64,000 nt of DNA from Nitrobacteraceae bacterium AZCC 1564 (GTDB lineage: Bacteria > Pseudomonadota > Alphaproteobacteria > Rhizobiales > Xanthobacteraceae): assembly GCA_036924835.1 (NCBI GenBank), contig JBAGRR010000001.1:3487001-3551000 (forward strand), written 5' to 3'. Below the pieces are notes generated by a model. The model had not been told where the DNA came from, made no database searches, and saw nothing but the letters and a program-made list of their open reading frames with translations. The position numbers and the translations under genes are program-made. Each line of letters starts with the position of its first letter. Within the stretch, counting starts at the first letter, position 1. Below, one piece after another: positions 34,192 through 42,632 of this stretch.

Positions 34192-34193
34192 CC
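34169..34193 (-). promoter_or_regulatory. Mirror-image EcfG-like promoter facing the PRC-barrel gene
   Basis: On the minus strand GGAAC (34189-34193), 16-bp spacer, GGTT (34169-34172) overlap the plus-strand promoter almost completely, giving a palindromic two-way site. The -10 differs from CGTT at its first base. The leader to the PRC-barrel start would be about 215 nt. Confidence 0.5.
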
Positions 34194-34235
34194 ATCTAAC
34201 TCAAGGAAAACAAAACGCTTTCGAAAGGTGGTCCT

Positions 34236-36437
34236 TTGGTTGTTCCATCTCCCGCGGTGCGAAGCATCACTCCTCCACAAGAAACCCCCTTTTACATCCC
34301 GGCCGTGGGCTCCATCTCGCGTCCGCGTCGCACGCTGAAAGCGAATGATACGTTTGCGGTGGTCGACAGCCACGGGGATATCGGGGCGTCCTCCGGCGAT
34401 CCGGACGGCATTTTCAACAACGACACGCGATATCTCTCGCGCCTCGAACTGACCATTAACGATCTCGAACCGCTCCTGCTCGGATCGAACGTTCGTGATG
34501 ACAATACGATGTTGACAGTCGACCTCACGAATCCGGACGTTTATGTCCGGGATCGTCTCGTTCTGCCGAAAGATACGGTTCACATCGTTCGAACGAGTTT
34601 TGTCTGGCAGGAGAATTTCTACACCCGCTTCAGCATCCGCAATCACGGGATTCAGCGGATCACGATGTCCCTTTCTTTTGCCTTTTCGAATGATTTCGCG
34701 GACGTTTTCGAGGTGAGGGGGATGCGCCGCCCACGGCGGGGCACTCAACGCGCAGCAATGGCGGAGGGACATGACGTTTACTTGTTTTACGAAGGTCTGG
34801 ATGGCATCGAGCGCAGCACGTCGCTGCGCTTTGACCCGCAGCCGGATCAAACGAGCGAAAGTCATGCGGAATACAGCCTGACCCTGGCGCCGCATGAACG
34901 CCGGTCGATCTTTCTGGCGGTGAAGTGCAACGGCAAACCTGACGACCCGCCGCCGCATTTCTTCAAGGGGATGGCGCTTGCATCCCGGGCGTTCCGAAAA
35001 GACACGAGTGAAGCAATCGCCATCGGAACCTCGAGCGATGTGTTCAATCAGATTCTTGCTCGGTCCCTCAGTGATCTGCGTATGCTGACCACGGAGACGG
35101 TGGACGGCAACTATCCCTACGCCGGAATTCCCTGGTATTCGACCACCTTCGGGCGCGACGGAATTATTACCGCTCTACAGATGTTGTGGTGCATGCCGCA
35201 TCTTGCTCGCGGCGTGCTGGTGCGATTGGCTGCCCTTCAGGCCAAGGTCGTCGATCCGTTGAACGATGCAGAGCCCGGTAAAATTCTGCATGAGATGCGG
35301 AACGGCGAAATGGCCCGTCTTCGGGAAGTCCCGTTCGGTCTCTATTACGGAAGTGTCGACGCCACACCGCTTTTCGTTTTGCTGGCTGGCGAGTATTTCG
35401 CACGTACGGGAGATGCACAGACCATTCGGGCGTTGTGGCCCAATATTCAGGCTGCGCTGGCATGGATCGATGGGCACTCGGCGTTGGACGGCGATGGATT
35501 TCTCCGCCATTCCCGTGACAACAAAGAAGGGTTGGCCAATCAGGGATGGAAGGACTCGTTTGATTCCGTGTTCCATGCCGATGGGCGTCTGGCTGAGGGC
35601 TCTATCGCTTTGGCCGAAGTCCAGGCGTATGTATACGCCGCGAAGCGCTCGATCGCGAAAGCTGCGCGCCACTTCGGCTTCGCTGAACTCGCTGCCCAGC
35701 TTGAGAGTGACGCGGAACAATTGTCCTCACGTTTTGAGAGGGCTTTCTGGTGCGAGGAAATCAGCACCTATGCGATCGCGTTGGATGGAGACTGCCAGCC
35801 GTGCAAGGTTCGGACATCCAATGCAGGCCATGTGCTGTTTGGCGGGCTGGCTTCGCCGGAACGCGCGAAGCGCGTTGTCGACGGATTGATGTCGCCTCGA
35901 TTTTTCTCCGGGTGGGGAATCCGGACCGTGGCTACAGGTGAAAGCCGCTACAATCCCATGTCCTATCACAACGGATCGGTCTGGCCGCACGACAATTCCC
36001 TCATCGCGGTCGGAATGGCGCGCTATGGTCACAAGGCTGCGGCCTGCGATGTCTTTGAGGCGATCAGTGGAGCCGCGTCCTACATGGACTTGCGCCGGCT
36101 TCCTGAGTTGTTCTGCGGCTTCCGGCGACAGAAGAGCCAGGGCCCGACGCTCTACCCGGTGGCGTGTTCACCGCAGGCGTGGGCCAGTGGAGCGCCGTTT
36201 GCGATGCTGCAGGCGTGTATTGGCCTCGAATTCCAGCCGGAACTCAATCGCATTCGTCTGACCGATCCGATGCTGCCGCCATTTCTGGATATGCTCATCC
36301 TTCGTAACGTCGAGCTCGGCGAAGCGATGATCGATTTCGCATTGTACCGATACGGCGAGAATGTCTCGCTGCAGATCTTGCGAAACCCAAGCGGGCTCGA
36401 GGTGTCCGTCAGCCATCTCCAGGCACCAAATAGCTAA
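34236..36437 (+). CDS. Amylo-alpha-1,6-glucosidase / glycogen debranching enzyme-like protein
   Basis: A 733-residue protein in the GDE family: an N-terminal beta-rich domain (about residues 30-250; DIGASSGDPDGIFNNDTRYL) and a C-terminal (alpha/alpha)6 glycoside hydrolase domain (about 270-720) with GIPWYSTTFGRDGIITALQ, GLANQGWKDSFDSVFHADG and SYHNGSVWPHDNSLIA. The RDG and KDS aspartates correspond to residues expected in the active site of this fold. The real substrate in bacteria is unclear; it lacks the transferase domain of eukaryotic debranching enzymes. The start is TTG at 34236 with AAAGGTGG upstream and an EcfG promoter before it. Confidence 0.84.
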   Translation: MVVPSPAVRSITPPQETPFYIPAVGSISRPRRTLKANDTFAVVDSHGDIGASSGDPDGIFNNDTRYLSRLELTINDLEPLLLGSNVRDDNTMLTVDLTNPDVYVRDRLVLPKDTVHIVRTSFVWQENFYTRFSIRNHGIQRITMSLSFAFSNDFADVFEVRGMRRPRRGTQRAAMAEGHDVYLFYEGLDGIERSTSLRFDPQPDQTSESHAEYSLTLAPHERRSIFLAVKCNGKPDDPPPHFFKGMALASRAFRKDTSEAIAIGTSSDVFNQILARSLSDLRMLTTETVDGNYPYAGIPWYSTTFGRDGIITALQMLWCMPHLARGVLVRLAALQAKVVDPLNDAEPGKILHEMRNGEMARLREVPFGLYYGSVDATPLFVLLAGEYFARTGDAQTIRALWPNIQAALAWIDGHSALDGDGFLRHSRDNKEGLANQGWKDSFDSVFHADGRLAEGSIALAEVQAYVYAAKRSIAKAARHFGFAELAAQLESDAEQLSSRFERAFWCEEISTYAIALDGDCQPCKVRTSNAGHVLFGGLASPERAKRVVDGLMSPRFFSGWGIRTVATGESRYNPMSYHNGSVWPHDNSLIAVGMARYGHKAAACDVFEAISGAASYMDLRRLPELFCGFRRQKSQGPTLYPVACSPQAWASGAPFAMLQACIGLEFQPELNRIRLTDPMLPPFLDMLILRNVELGEAMIDFALYRYGENVSLQILRNPSGLEVSVSHLQAPNS

Positions 36438-36440
36438 CGA

Positions 36441-36635
36441 TCACTTGTCCCTGATCATGGGGCTTGGGACCGCAAGGTCTTTGCCGGTTGTGAGGAGCGG
36501 CGATTGCTGGCGATCGCGCGACGCAAAATAAACCGTACTCAAAACAACAACGATGCCTAGAGCTGCAAGAAGCAAGGAGATACCGCCTGTGCCGCGAGTG
36601 CTTTGTTTGAAATAGCGGTTGATGTCCCCGTTCAT
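36441..36635 (-). CDS. Small single-span membrane protein
   Basis: A 64-residue protein: hydrophilic N-terminus MNGDINRYFKQSTRGTG, one helix ISLLLAALGIVVVLSTVYFA (about residues 19-38) and a polar tail. The ATG at 36633-36635 has GGGAGAGG upstream, supporting a real gene. It ends 3 bp from the convergent debranching-like gene, and a GGAAC-N16-GGTT element stands about 78 bp upstream of its start. The function is unknown; size and control suggest a stress-induced envelope peptide. Confidence 0.65.
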   Translation of the reverse strand: MNGDINRYFKQSTRGTGGISLLLAALGIVVVLSTVYFASRDRQQSPLLTTGKDLAVPSPMIRDK

Positions 36636-36712
36636 TGGCCTCTCCCATCCGGTGGAATGAGCCTTGATCGCTCTTCTGACTAGCGCTCCTAGTGGACTGC
36701 GCTGCTCACCTC

Positions 36713-36737
36713 AACCGGCCAATTCATCCTTGGTTCC
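36713..36737 (-). promoter_or_regulatory. EcfG-like promoter before the 64-residue membrane protein
   Basis: On the minus strand GGAAC (36733-36737), 16-bp spacer, GGTT (36713-36716). The -10 has GGTT instead of CGTT, the same variant as the site facing the PRC-barrel gene. The predicted leader is about 70 nt. Confidence 0.42.
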
Positions 36738-36885
36738 AGAACGTTAGCTGAGGTCCGGCGGTCGGAGGTGGTGCCTTGAGTAAACCAATCTCTTTGCTGG
36801 AGGCACTAACCGAAGGTGGCTCGATCTCTTTTAGGATGGAACCAACAGAGCTCAGAACGGATTGTTCGATGAGGAGGCCCGGAAA

Positions 36886-37113
36886 ATGTTGGTAGAACGT
36901 TTTTCGCAGGACAGTAATGAGGTGATCGGCGAAGCCTATATGATCGCCGCGAATTACCTGGATAAGGTGGGGGCGCTGCCCAGGCGCTTCGTCATCCACG
37001 AGCCACTACTGAATCTGATCCTTAAACGATTTCAGCAGGGCCATACCAACAAGATCTGGCTCGCGAACAAGGCGATTTCAGAGTATCAAAAGCACACGAT
37101 CATCGATCTTTGA
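36886..37113 (+). CDS. Small hypothetical protein
   Basis: A 75-residue soluble, helix-rich protein (FSQDSNEVIGEAYMIAANYL, then LILKRFQQGHTNKIWLANKA). I do not recognise a family. The ATG at 36886 is preceded by GAGGAGG at a spacing of about 10 bp, which supports translation; a TTG at 36862 would add eight residues. It lies 70 bp before the GH15 gene on the same strand. A GGAAC occurs at 36836-36840, but no CGTT follows at the right distance. Confidence 0.6.
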   Translation: MLVERFSQDSNEVIGEAYMIAANYLDKVGALPRRFVIHEPLLNLILKRFQQGHTNKIWLANKAISEYQKHTIIDL

Positions 37114-37183
37114 GTAGCGAATGGGTCACGTTGTTTGTTACGACGCTCGTTGTGCAAAATCGCATTGTGATCGGTGAGGATAG

Positions 37184-38986
37184 TTGTCATCCGCCATTGA
37201 AGACTATGCTCTGATCGGTGATTGCCTCACCGCCGCTCTTGTGAGCCGCAACGGCTCCATCGATTGGCTGTGCTGGCCCTCGTTCGATTCCGAAGCCTGT
37301 TTTGCGGCCCTTCTCGGCACACGTGATCACGGACGCTGGCAGATTGCGCCGAGCGTCCCGATCCATGCAACCACCCGTGCATACAATGGCGAGACGCTTA
37401 TCCTGGAAACGCGGTTTGAATGTGAGGCGGGCGACGTCACGCTCATTGACTTCATGCCGCCTCGTGGAAAGGCATCAGATATTGTGCGGCTGGTGCGGGG
37501 TGACCGCGGCGTGGTCCGCATGGCGATGGAGCTGATCATCCGCTTTGGATCCGGCAGTAATATTCCGTGGGTCCAGCGTTTGAAGGACGGCACCTGGCGT
37601 GCCATCGCCGGGCCTGACATGGCGGTGCTGCGGACGCCCGTTGAGCTGAGAGGCGAGGACATGACCACCCGCGCGAACTTTGAAGTGCGCGCCGGCGAGA
37701 TCATTCCTTTTGTGCTGACCTATGATGCCTCCCATTTACCGGTCCCTGAGCCGATCGACTATATGCAGGCTTTGGAAGACACCAGGAGTTTCTGGACCGA
37801 GTGGTCGAGCTTCGGCACTTACAAGGGCAAGCATCGCGAGCTCGTGCAGCGCTCGCTGATCACGTTGAAAGCGCTGACCTTTGCACCGACTGGCGGCATC
37901 GTTGCCGCCCCGACATCGTCGCTGCCGGAGAAGCTCGGCGGCGCACGCAATTGGGACTATCGCTACTGCTGGCTTCGCGATGCGACATTCACGTTGCTGG
38001 CTCTCATGAACAGCGGCTATCAGACGGAAGCCGCAGCCTGGCACAATTGGCTTTTGCGTGCCGTCGCCGGATCGCCCGCTGATATGCAGATCATGTACAG
38101 CATCACCGGGGCGAGGCGGCTGCTGGAATGGGAGGCGGCCTGGTTATCGGGTTATGCGGATTCGAAGCCGGTCCGTTTCGGTAATGCCGCTCATGCGCAG
38201 CTCCAGCTCGATGTCTATGGCGAACTGATGGACACCTTCCATCAGGCACGTATGCTCAAGGTCGAGTTGGCTGGCGGGACATGGGCATTGCAGCTCAAAT
38301 TTCTCGAGCACTTGGCCAAAATCTGGCATCTGCCGGATAGCGGCATTTGGGAGCGACGCGGCCCTGGTCGCCATTATGTGCTATCCAAAGTCATGTGTTG
38401 GGTCGCGTTCGATCGAGCCGTCAAGAGTGCTGAGACCTTCAGCTTTGAAAGCCCCGTTGAATCCTGGCGAGCCTTGCGTGATCGCATTCATGCCGACATC
38501 TGCGCCAATGGATTTGACGCCGAGACCAACACATTCGTTGAGTCGTATGGCTCGGGCTTGCTTGACGCCAGCCTGCTGTTGTTGCCGGCAGTTGGGTTTC
38601 TGCCGCCGGATGATCCCCGTATCGTTGGGACGATCGCCGCGATTGAAAGACATTTGATGCGCGACGGATTTGTTCTTCGTCACGATCCACGTGAGATTGG
38701 ACCCGAGGTCGAGCCGATTGAGGGCGCCTTTCTTGCGTGTACCCTATGGTTGGCGGACGCTTACGTTCTGTCGGGCCGGGTGGACGAGGCACGGGAGCTA
38801 TTCGGGCGAGTGGCGAGTATCGCAAATGATGTCGGGCTGCTTGCCGAGGAATATGATCCGGCAGCACGAAAGCAGTTGGGGAATTTCCCTCAGGCGTTGA
38901 CACACATTGCCATCATCAACACGGCGCACAACATCTACGAGGCGCTCCATCCCGCCAAGAAGCCGGCTATGCAGCGCGCCACTTAG
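37184..38986 (+). CDS. Glycoside hydrolase family 15 protein (trehalase/glucoamylase-like)
   Basis: A 600-residue GH15 enzyme. The N-terminal beta-sandwich starts with IEDYALIGDCLTAALVSRNG and SIDWLCWPSFDSEACFAALL, the usual opening. The (alpha/alpha)6 catalytic domain has NWDYRYCWLRDATFTLLALM near residues 262-281, and EGAFLACTLWLADAYVLSGR near the C-terminus. Family members hydrolyse alpha-1,4- or alpha-1,1-glucosidic bonds (glucoamylase, dextranase, trehalase); no export signal is seen, so intracellular trehalose or glucan is the likely substrate. The start is TTG at 37184 after GGTGAGGA. It converges on the HAD gene. Confidence 0.9.
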   Translation: MSSAIEDYALIGDCLTAALVSRNGSIDWLCWPSFDSEACFAALLGTRDHGRWQIAPSVPIHATTRAYNGETLILETRFECEAGDVTLIDFMPPRGKASDIVRLVRGDRGVVRMAMELIIRFGSGSNIPWVQRLKDGTWRAIAGPDMAVLRTPVELRGEDMTTRANFEVRAGEIIPFVLTYDASHLPVPEPIDYMQALEDTRSFWTEWSSFGTYKGKHRELVQRSLITLKALTFAPTGGIVAAPTSSLPEKLGGARNWDYRYCWLRDATFTLLALMNSGYQTEAAAWHNWLLRAVAGSPADMQIMYSITGARRLLEWEAAWLSGYADSKPVRFGNAAHAQLQLDVYGELMDTFHQARMLKVELAGGTWALQLKFLEHLAKIWHLPDSGIWERRGPGRHYVLSKVMCWVAFDRAVKSAETFSFESPVESWRALRDRIHADICANGFDAETNTFVESYGSGLLDASLLLLPAVGFLPPDDPRIVGTIAAIERHLMRDGFVLRHDPREIGPEVEPIEGAFLACTLWLADAYVLSGRVDEARELFGRVASIANDVGLLAEEYDPAARKQLGNFPQALTHIAIINTAHNIYEALHPAKKPAMQRAT

Positions 38987-39001
38987 AGGATCTGACAGCC
39001 T

Positions 39002-39808
39002 TTAACTGTTCAGGGTCAGGATTGTCGCAACCGCTTTCGCGAAGCCGTCTTCCTCGTTGGATGCGGTCACATGGATGGCCTGCGCCTTGATGGCATCGGT
39101 TGCATTGCCCATCGCGAAAGACAGTCCGCTGGCGCGAAACATGGGAATGTCGTTCGTCATATCGCCAACTGTTGCGATGGCTTGCGGAGGAATATTCAGG
39201 CGTCTCGCCATCGCCTTTACGAAGGTGCCTTTGTCATATCCTGGCGGCGTGACATCGAGATAGTAGTTCTGCGAGCGCGCGGCATGGGCTTCCGAGCCCA
39301 GTGCAGCCTGCAACTCCGGTTCGCATCGGGCCAATAGATCGAAGTCGGCGCTGACGCCAACGATCTTGCACGCCTTATCGAGGTAGGGGGTGTCGTCCAT
39401 GACGAGCAGAGGGTTTGTATCGATCGTTCTTTTTTCGTGCGCAACGTAAGGCCCGTCGTCGCGGTGAACGACCCAGTGCTGGTTGGTGAAAATCCAGGCG
39501 TCAACGCCGTAACGCGCAAACAGCGCGAGACTGGTGGTGACAGCGTTGCGGGGGATCGTTTGCTGTTCGTCAACGGACAGGTCGGGACGCACAATGGAAC
39601 TTCCATTGAACGCTCCCATCGGCAGATCGAGGTTAAGCGGTTCGCGCAGCATTCGCATGCCGAAAGGCGGTCGGCTGCTGGTGATCGAGAACTGGATGCC
39701 TCGCGCGCGCAATTCACGGACGGCCTCGATCGAGGCTGGCGTGAGACGCTTGTCTTTGGTGACGAGGGTGCCGTCGACGTCCGAGATCAAAAGCTTGATA
39801 GGCGTCAT
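39002..39808 (-). CDS. HAD superfamily (Cof-type) sugar phosphatase
   Basis: A 268-residue haloacid-dehalogenase-fold phosphatase. Motif I LLISDVDGTLVTKDKRLT has nucleophile D10 and D12; motif II is in FSITSSRPP; the Lys of motif III and motif IV VGDMTNDIPMFRASGLSFAM near residue 220 are present. A C2-type cap lies between. Such Cof/IIB enzymes dephosphorylate sugar phosphates. It is the last gene of the pentose phosphate run, overlapping gntK by 4 nt, so it may relieve build-up of a phosphorylated sugar in that pathway; this is inference. Confidence 0.87.
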   Translation of the reverse strand: MTPIKLLISDVDGTLVTKDKRLTPASIEAVRELRARGIQFSITSSRPPFGMRMLREPLNLDLPMGAFNGSSIVRPDLSVDEQQTIPRNAVTTSLALFARYGVDAWIFTNQHWVVHRDDGPYVAHEKRTIDTNPLLVMDDTPYLDKACKIVGVSADFDLLARCEPELQAALGSEAHAARSQNYYLDVTPPGYDKGTFVKAMARRLNIPPQAIATVGDMTNDIPMFRASGLSFAMGNATDAIKAQAIHVTASNEEDGFAKAVATILTLNS

Positions 39809-40347
39809 GAGGCGAGCGATCCGGGCTTTAGGAAAGGCTGCAACCGATGGACAATTGCGGCCACGATTTGGTTGATTGGAGCATCGATATCAACAATCAC
39901 AGCGTTCTCGTTCGGCGTGGGCTCCTCAATTGTCGCGAGCTGGCTGTCGAGCAGAGACGGCGGCATGAAGTGGCCCTTCCGCTGCGCCAGCCGTTCTGCG
40001 ATGAGGTCACGCGGGCCTTTAAGATATACAAGCTGCACGTCTGAACGGCCGTGGACAAGAACATCCCGATAGGCACGTTTCAGCGCTGAACAGGACACCA
40101 CGAAGGGATGGCCGGTCGCGGCTCTGCGGTCGATGTCGTCAGCGATAGCCCTCAGCCAGGGCCAACGATCATCATCCGTCAGCGGAATGCCGGCCTGCAT
40201 CTTCTTCACGTTCGATGCGGGGTGATAAGAATCTCCGTCTTCGCAATCGAAGCCGATGTGCCTGGCCAATGCCGCAGCAATTGTGCTTTTGCCGGAGCCG
40301 GACACACCCATCACGATAATGGCCGAGGTATTAGTTGAAGCTTGCAT
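39805..40347 (-). CDS. gntK: Gluconokinase
   Basis: A 180-residue kinase making 6-phosphogluconate from gluconate and ATP. The P-loop is IIVMGVSGSGKSTIAAALA (about residues 10-28); GDSYHPASNVKKMQAGIPLT and DDDRWPWL are the gluconate-binding and lid signatures of GntK. The ATG at 40345-40347 starts MQASTNTSAII and lies inside the end of pgl (17 nt overlap), a sign of coupled translation. It adds gluconate entry to the oxidative pentose phosphate genes upstream. Confidence 0.93.
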   Translation of the reverse strand: MQASTNTSAIIVMGVSGSGKSTIAAALARHIGFDCEDGDSYHPASNVKKMQAGIPLTDDDRWPWLRAIADDIDRRAATGHPFVVSCSALKRAYRDVLVHGRSDVQLVYLKGPRDLIAERLAQRKGHFMPPSLLDSQLATIEEPTPNENAVIVDIDAPINQIVAAIVHRLQPFLKPGSLAS

Positions 40348-41095
40348 GACTGCTATCAATGTCCTTCGGGGCAGCAGCCTGATCGAGCAGCCATACTGTT
40401 TCTCCATGCATTGCCTGTGCCCGAATAGCAGGGAGATCCTCGCCTGAAAATGCGCGGGTGAGAATATCCCGCTTCTCCGCGCCGGACACCAGAAAGAGCA
40501 TTTCTGCTGTCGATGCTAGGCAAGGAAACGTCAGGCTTACGCGAGGGACGAAGGGCGCGACGTTCGCCTTCGCCACGCCGACCACCCATCGTTGTTGCTC
40601 CCCCAAGGCTGGTGCATTGGGAAACAGGGAGGCCGTATGTCCATCCGGACCGATACCCATCAGGACGAGATCGAACAACGGCGGTTCATGATTCAGAGGT
40701 GTCGCATGAAACGATTTGAGCTCATGCTCATACCGCTCGGCAGCCTCACCGGGGGTCGCGGCTGACGTAGAGATGGCATGCACGTTTTCTAAAGGAGCGC
40801 ACGCATCAAGAAAAGCCGCTCGTGCCATGCCCATATTGTTGAGCGGATCGTCCTGTGGCACGAAGCGATCGTCGGTCATGAACCAATGGACGCGCGGCCA
40901 CGGGATCTTCTCACGCCAGGGCGCAGTTGCGAGCAGTTCATAGAGCCGTCGCGGGGTCGAACCGCCGGTCAGGCAGATCCTGACTTGTTGCGGGTTCTTT
41001 GCGATGCGTTCAACCAATCGTTTGGCGGCAGCTTCCGCCAGCGATTTGCTGTCGGCAACGACGATGGTGTGAGGCCTCGAGGCGGGCGCACTCAT
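40331..41095 (-). CDS. pgl: 6-phosphogluconolactonase
   Basis: A 254-residue lactonase of the NagB/RpiA-like DevB family that hydrolyses 6-phosphogluconolactone. ICLTGGSTPRRLYELLA (phosphate loop), VHWFMTDDRFVPQDDPLNNMGMAR and DLVLMGIGPDGHTASLFPNAPAL (catalytic His of GIGxDGHTASLFP) are all present. The ATG overlaps the stop of zwf by 4 nt (ATGA), so the lactonase is translated straight after the dehydrogenase that makes its substrate. Confidence 0.95.
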   Translation of the reverse strand: MSAPASRPHTIVVADSKSLAEAAAKRLVERIAKNPQQVRICLTGGSTPRRLYELLATAPWREKIPWPRVHWFMTDDRFVPQDDPLNNMGMARAAFLDACAPLENVHAISTSAATPGEAAERYEHELKSFHATPLNHEPPLFDLVLMGIGPDGHTASLFPNAPALGEQQRWVVGVAKANVAPFVPRVSLTFPCLASTAEMLFLVSGAEKRDILTRAFSGEDLPAIRAQAMHGETVWLLDQAAAPKDIDSSHASFN

Positions 41096-42612
41096 TCGCC
41101 GTCGATCCGGCGCCAGCGGCGGCCATCGCGCTCGATCAGGTCGTCTGCTTCTTTGGGACCATCCGCACCGGCACGGTAGAGGGAAAGCCCGTTACCGCCG
41201 GCTTTCTTCCATGCATCGATAAACGGCTGAACGGCCTGCCATCCCGCCTCAACACTGTCGGCACGCTGAAACAGGATATTGTCGCCGATCATGCAGTCAT
41301 AGAGCAGGGTCTCATAGCCGGTGCTTGGCGCGGACTTGAAGTAATCCTTGTACTTGAACTTCATTTCCACGCCATCGACGGTGACGGTTGGCCCCGGCAC
41401 CTTGGTGTTGAACTGAAGTGTAATGCCTTCGGTCGGCTCGACGCCGATGACGAGGTAGTTGCGCGACAAGCGCTCAACTGCAGTGGCGCGAAACATGGAA
41501 AGGGGCGCCGCCTTGAAGCGGATCGCAACCTCGGTGCGTTTCGCAGACATCGCCTTGCCGGTGCGGAGATAAAACGGAACACCAGCCCAGCGCCAATTGT
41601 CGATGGTGAGTTTCAGTGCGGCATAGGTCTCAACTACGCTGTCGGGAGAGACGTTCTTGGTTCTGCGATAATCGTCGATCTCCTTGTCGCGAATGCGGCC
41701 CGCGACGTATTGTCCGCGCACCGAATTCCTCAGGGCTTCTTCTTCGCTTTGTAACTGAATGGCGGAAAGGACTTCGCCCTTTTCCGTGCGTACCGAATGC
41801 GCGTCGAAGCGCGCCGGCGGCTCCATCGCGACCAGCGCGAGCAGCTGAAACAGGTGATTGGGGACCATGTCGCGCAAAGCGCCGGTCGATTCGTAGAAGC
41901 TGCCTCGGCGGCCGACATCCAGCATCTCGGAAACCGTGATTTGCACATGATCGATGTGGTTGCGGTTCCAGATCGGCTCGAACATGCCATTGGCAAAGCG
42001 AAACACCAGAATGTTCTGCACCGTCTCTTTGCCGAGGTAGTGATCAATCCGATAGATCTGATGCTCATTCACCAGTTTGAGCAGATCGCGGTTCAGCTCC
42101 TTCGCAGACTTGAGATCGGTGCCGAACGGTTTTTCGATCACGAGGCGCCGCCAGCCGTCGGGCTGGTCGGTCAGCAAACCCATTTTGCTGAGTTCTTCGC
42201 TGATGGGTTTGAAGGCGTTGGGTGGAACAGCGAGGTAGAACAGATGGTTTTTGATGCCGTCGGTTTTGGCGATCCTCTCTAGATGGTCCTTCAATTTCTT
42301 GAATGATCCAGGCTCGGCGGGGTCAGCATGAATGCTGAGGATGCAGTCGAACAGTTTCTTGGCAACTGCCTTGTCGATCGGACGTGTCGCGAACTGCTGA
42401 AGGCCCTTCATCAGGTCGTCATGCAACGTTGCGCTTTGCATTTCCGTGCGGGTGATACCGACCACGCAGAATCGTTCCGGCAGCAGCCCGGACTCGGCCA
42501 GATTATAAAGCGCGGGGATGACGAGCCGGTGAGCGAGATCGCCGGTGATGCCGAACACCACAAAGCAACATGAATCAGGGACCCTGGGCTTGGCGGTGGT
42601 ATCAGAGCTCAT
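41092..42612 (-). CDS. zwf: Glucose-6-phosphate 1-dehydrogenase
   Basis: A 506-residue enzyme oxidising glucose-6-phosphate to 6-phosphogluconolactone. The coenzyme motif is FVVFGITGDLAHRLVIPALY, and the active-site signature RIDHYLGKETVQN is intact. One oddity: the usual GDLA-K/R-R-K-L pattern reads GDLAHRLV, so the lysine after the arginine, a substrate-contact residue in the Leuconostoc enzyme, is a leucine. The ATG at 42610-42612 (AAAGGGG upstream) is preferred over a GTG two codons earlier. It lies 20 bp after gnd and overlaps pgl by 4 nt. Confidence 0.95.
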   Translation of the reverse strand: MSSDTTAKPRVPDSCCFVVFGITGDLAHRLVIPALYNLAESGLLPERFCVVGITRTEMQSATLHDDLMKGLQQFATRPIDKAVAKKLFDCILSIHADPAEPGSFKKLKDHLERIAKTDGIKNHLFYLAVPPNAFKPISEELSKMGLLTDQPDGWRRLVIEKPFGTDLKSAKELNRDLLKLVNEHQIYRIDHYLGKETVQNILVFRFANGMFEPIWNRNHIDHVQITVSEMLDVGRRGSFYESTGALRDMVPNHLFQLLALVAMEPPARFDAHSVRTEKGEVLSAIQLQSEEEALRNSVRGQYVAGRIRDKEIDDYRRTKNVSPDSVVETYAALKLTIDNWRWAGVPFYLRTGKAMSAKRTEVAIRFKAAPLSMFRATAVERLSRNYLVIGVEPTEGITLQFNTKVPGPTVTVDGVEMKFKYKDYFKSAPSTGYETLLYDCMIGDNILFQRADSVEAGWQAVQPFIDAWKKAGGNGLSLYRAGADGPKEADDLIERDGRRWRRIDGE

Positions 42613-42632
42613 CGGCACCCCTTTTAGATCGA

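Noticed and set aside
36836-36870. EcfG promoter before the 75-residue protein
   Set aside because: GGAAC is present at 36836-36840, but no CGTT or GGTT follows at 16 or 17 bp.
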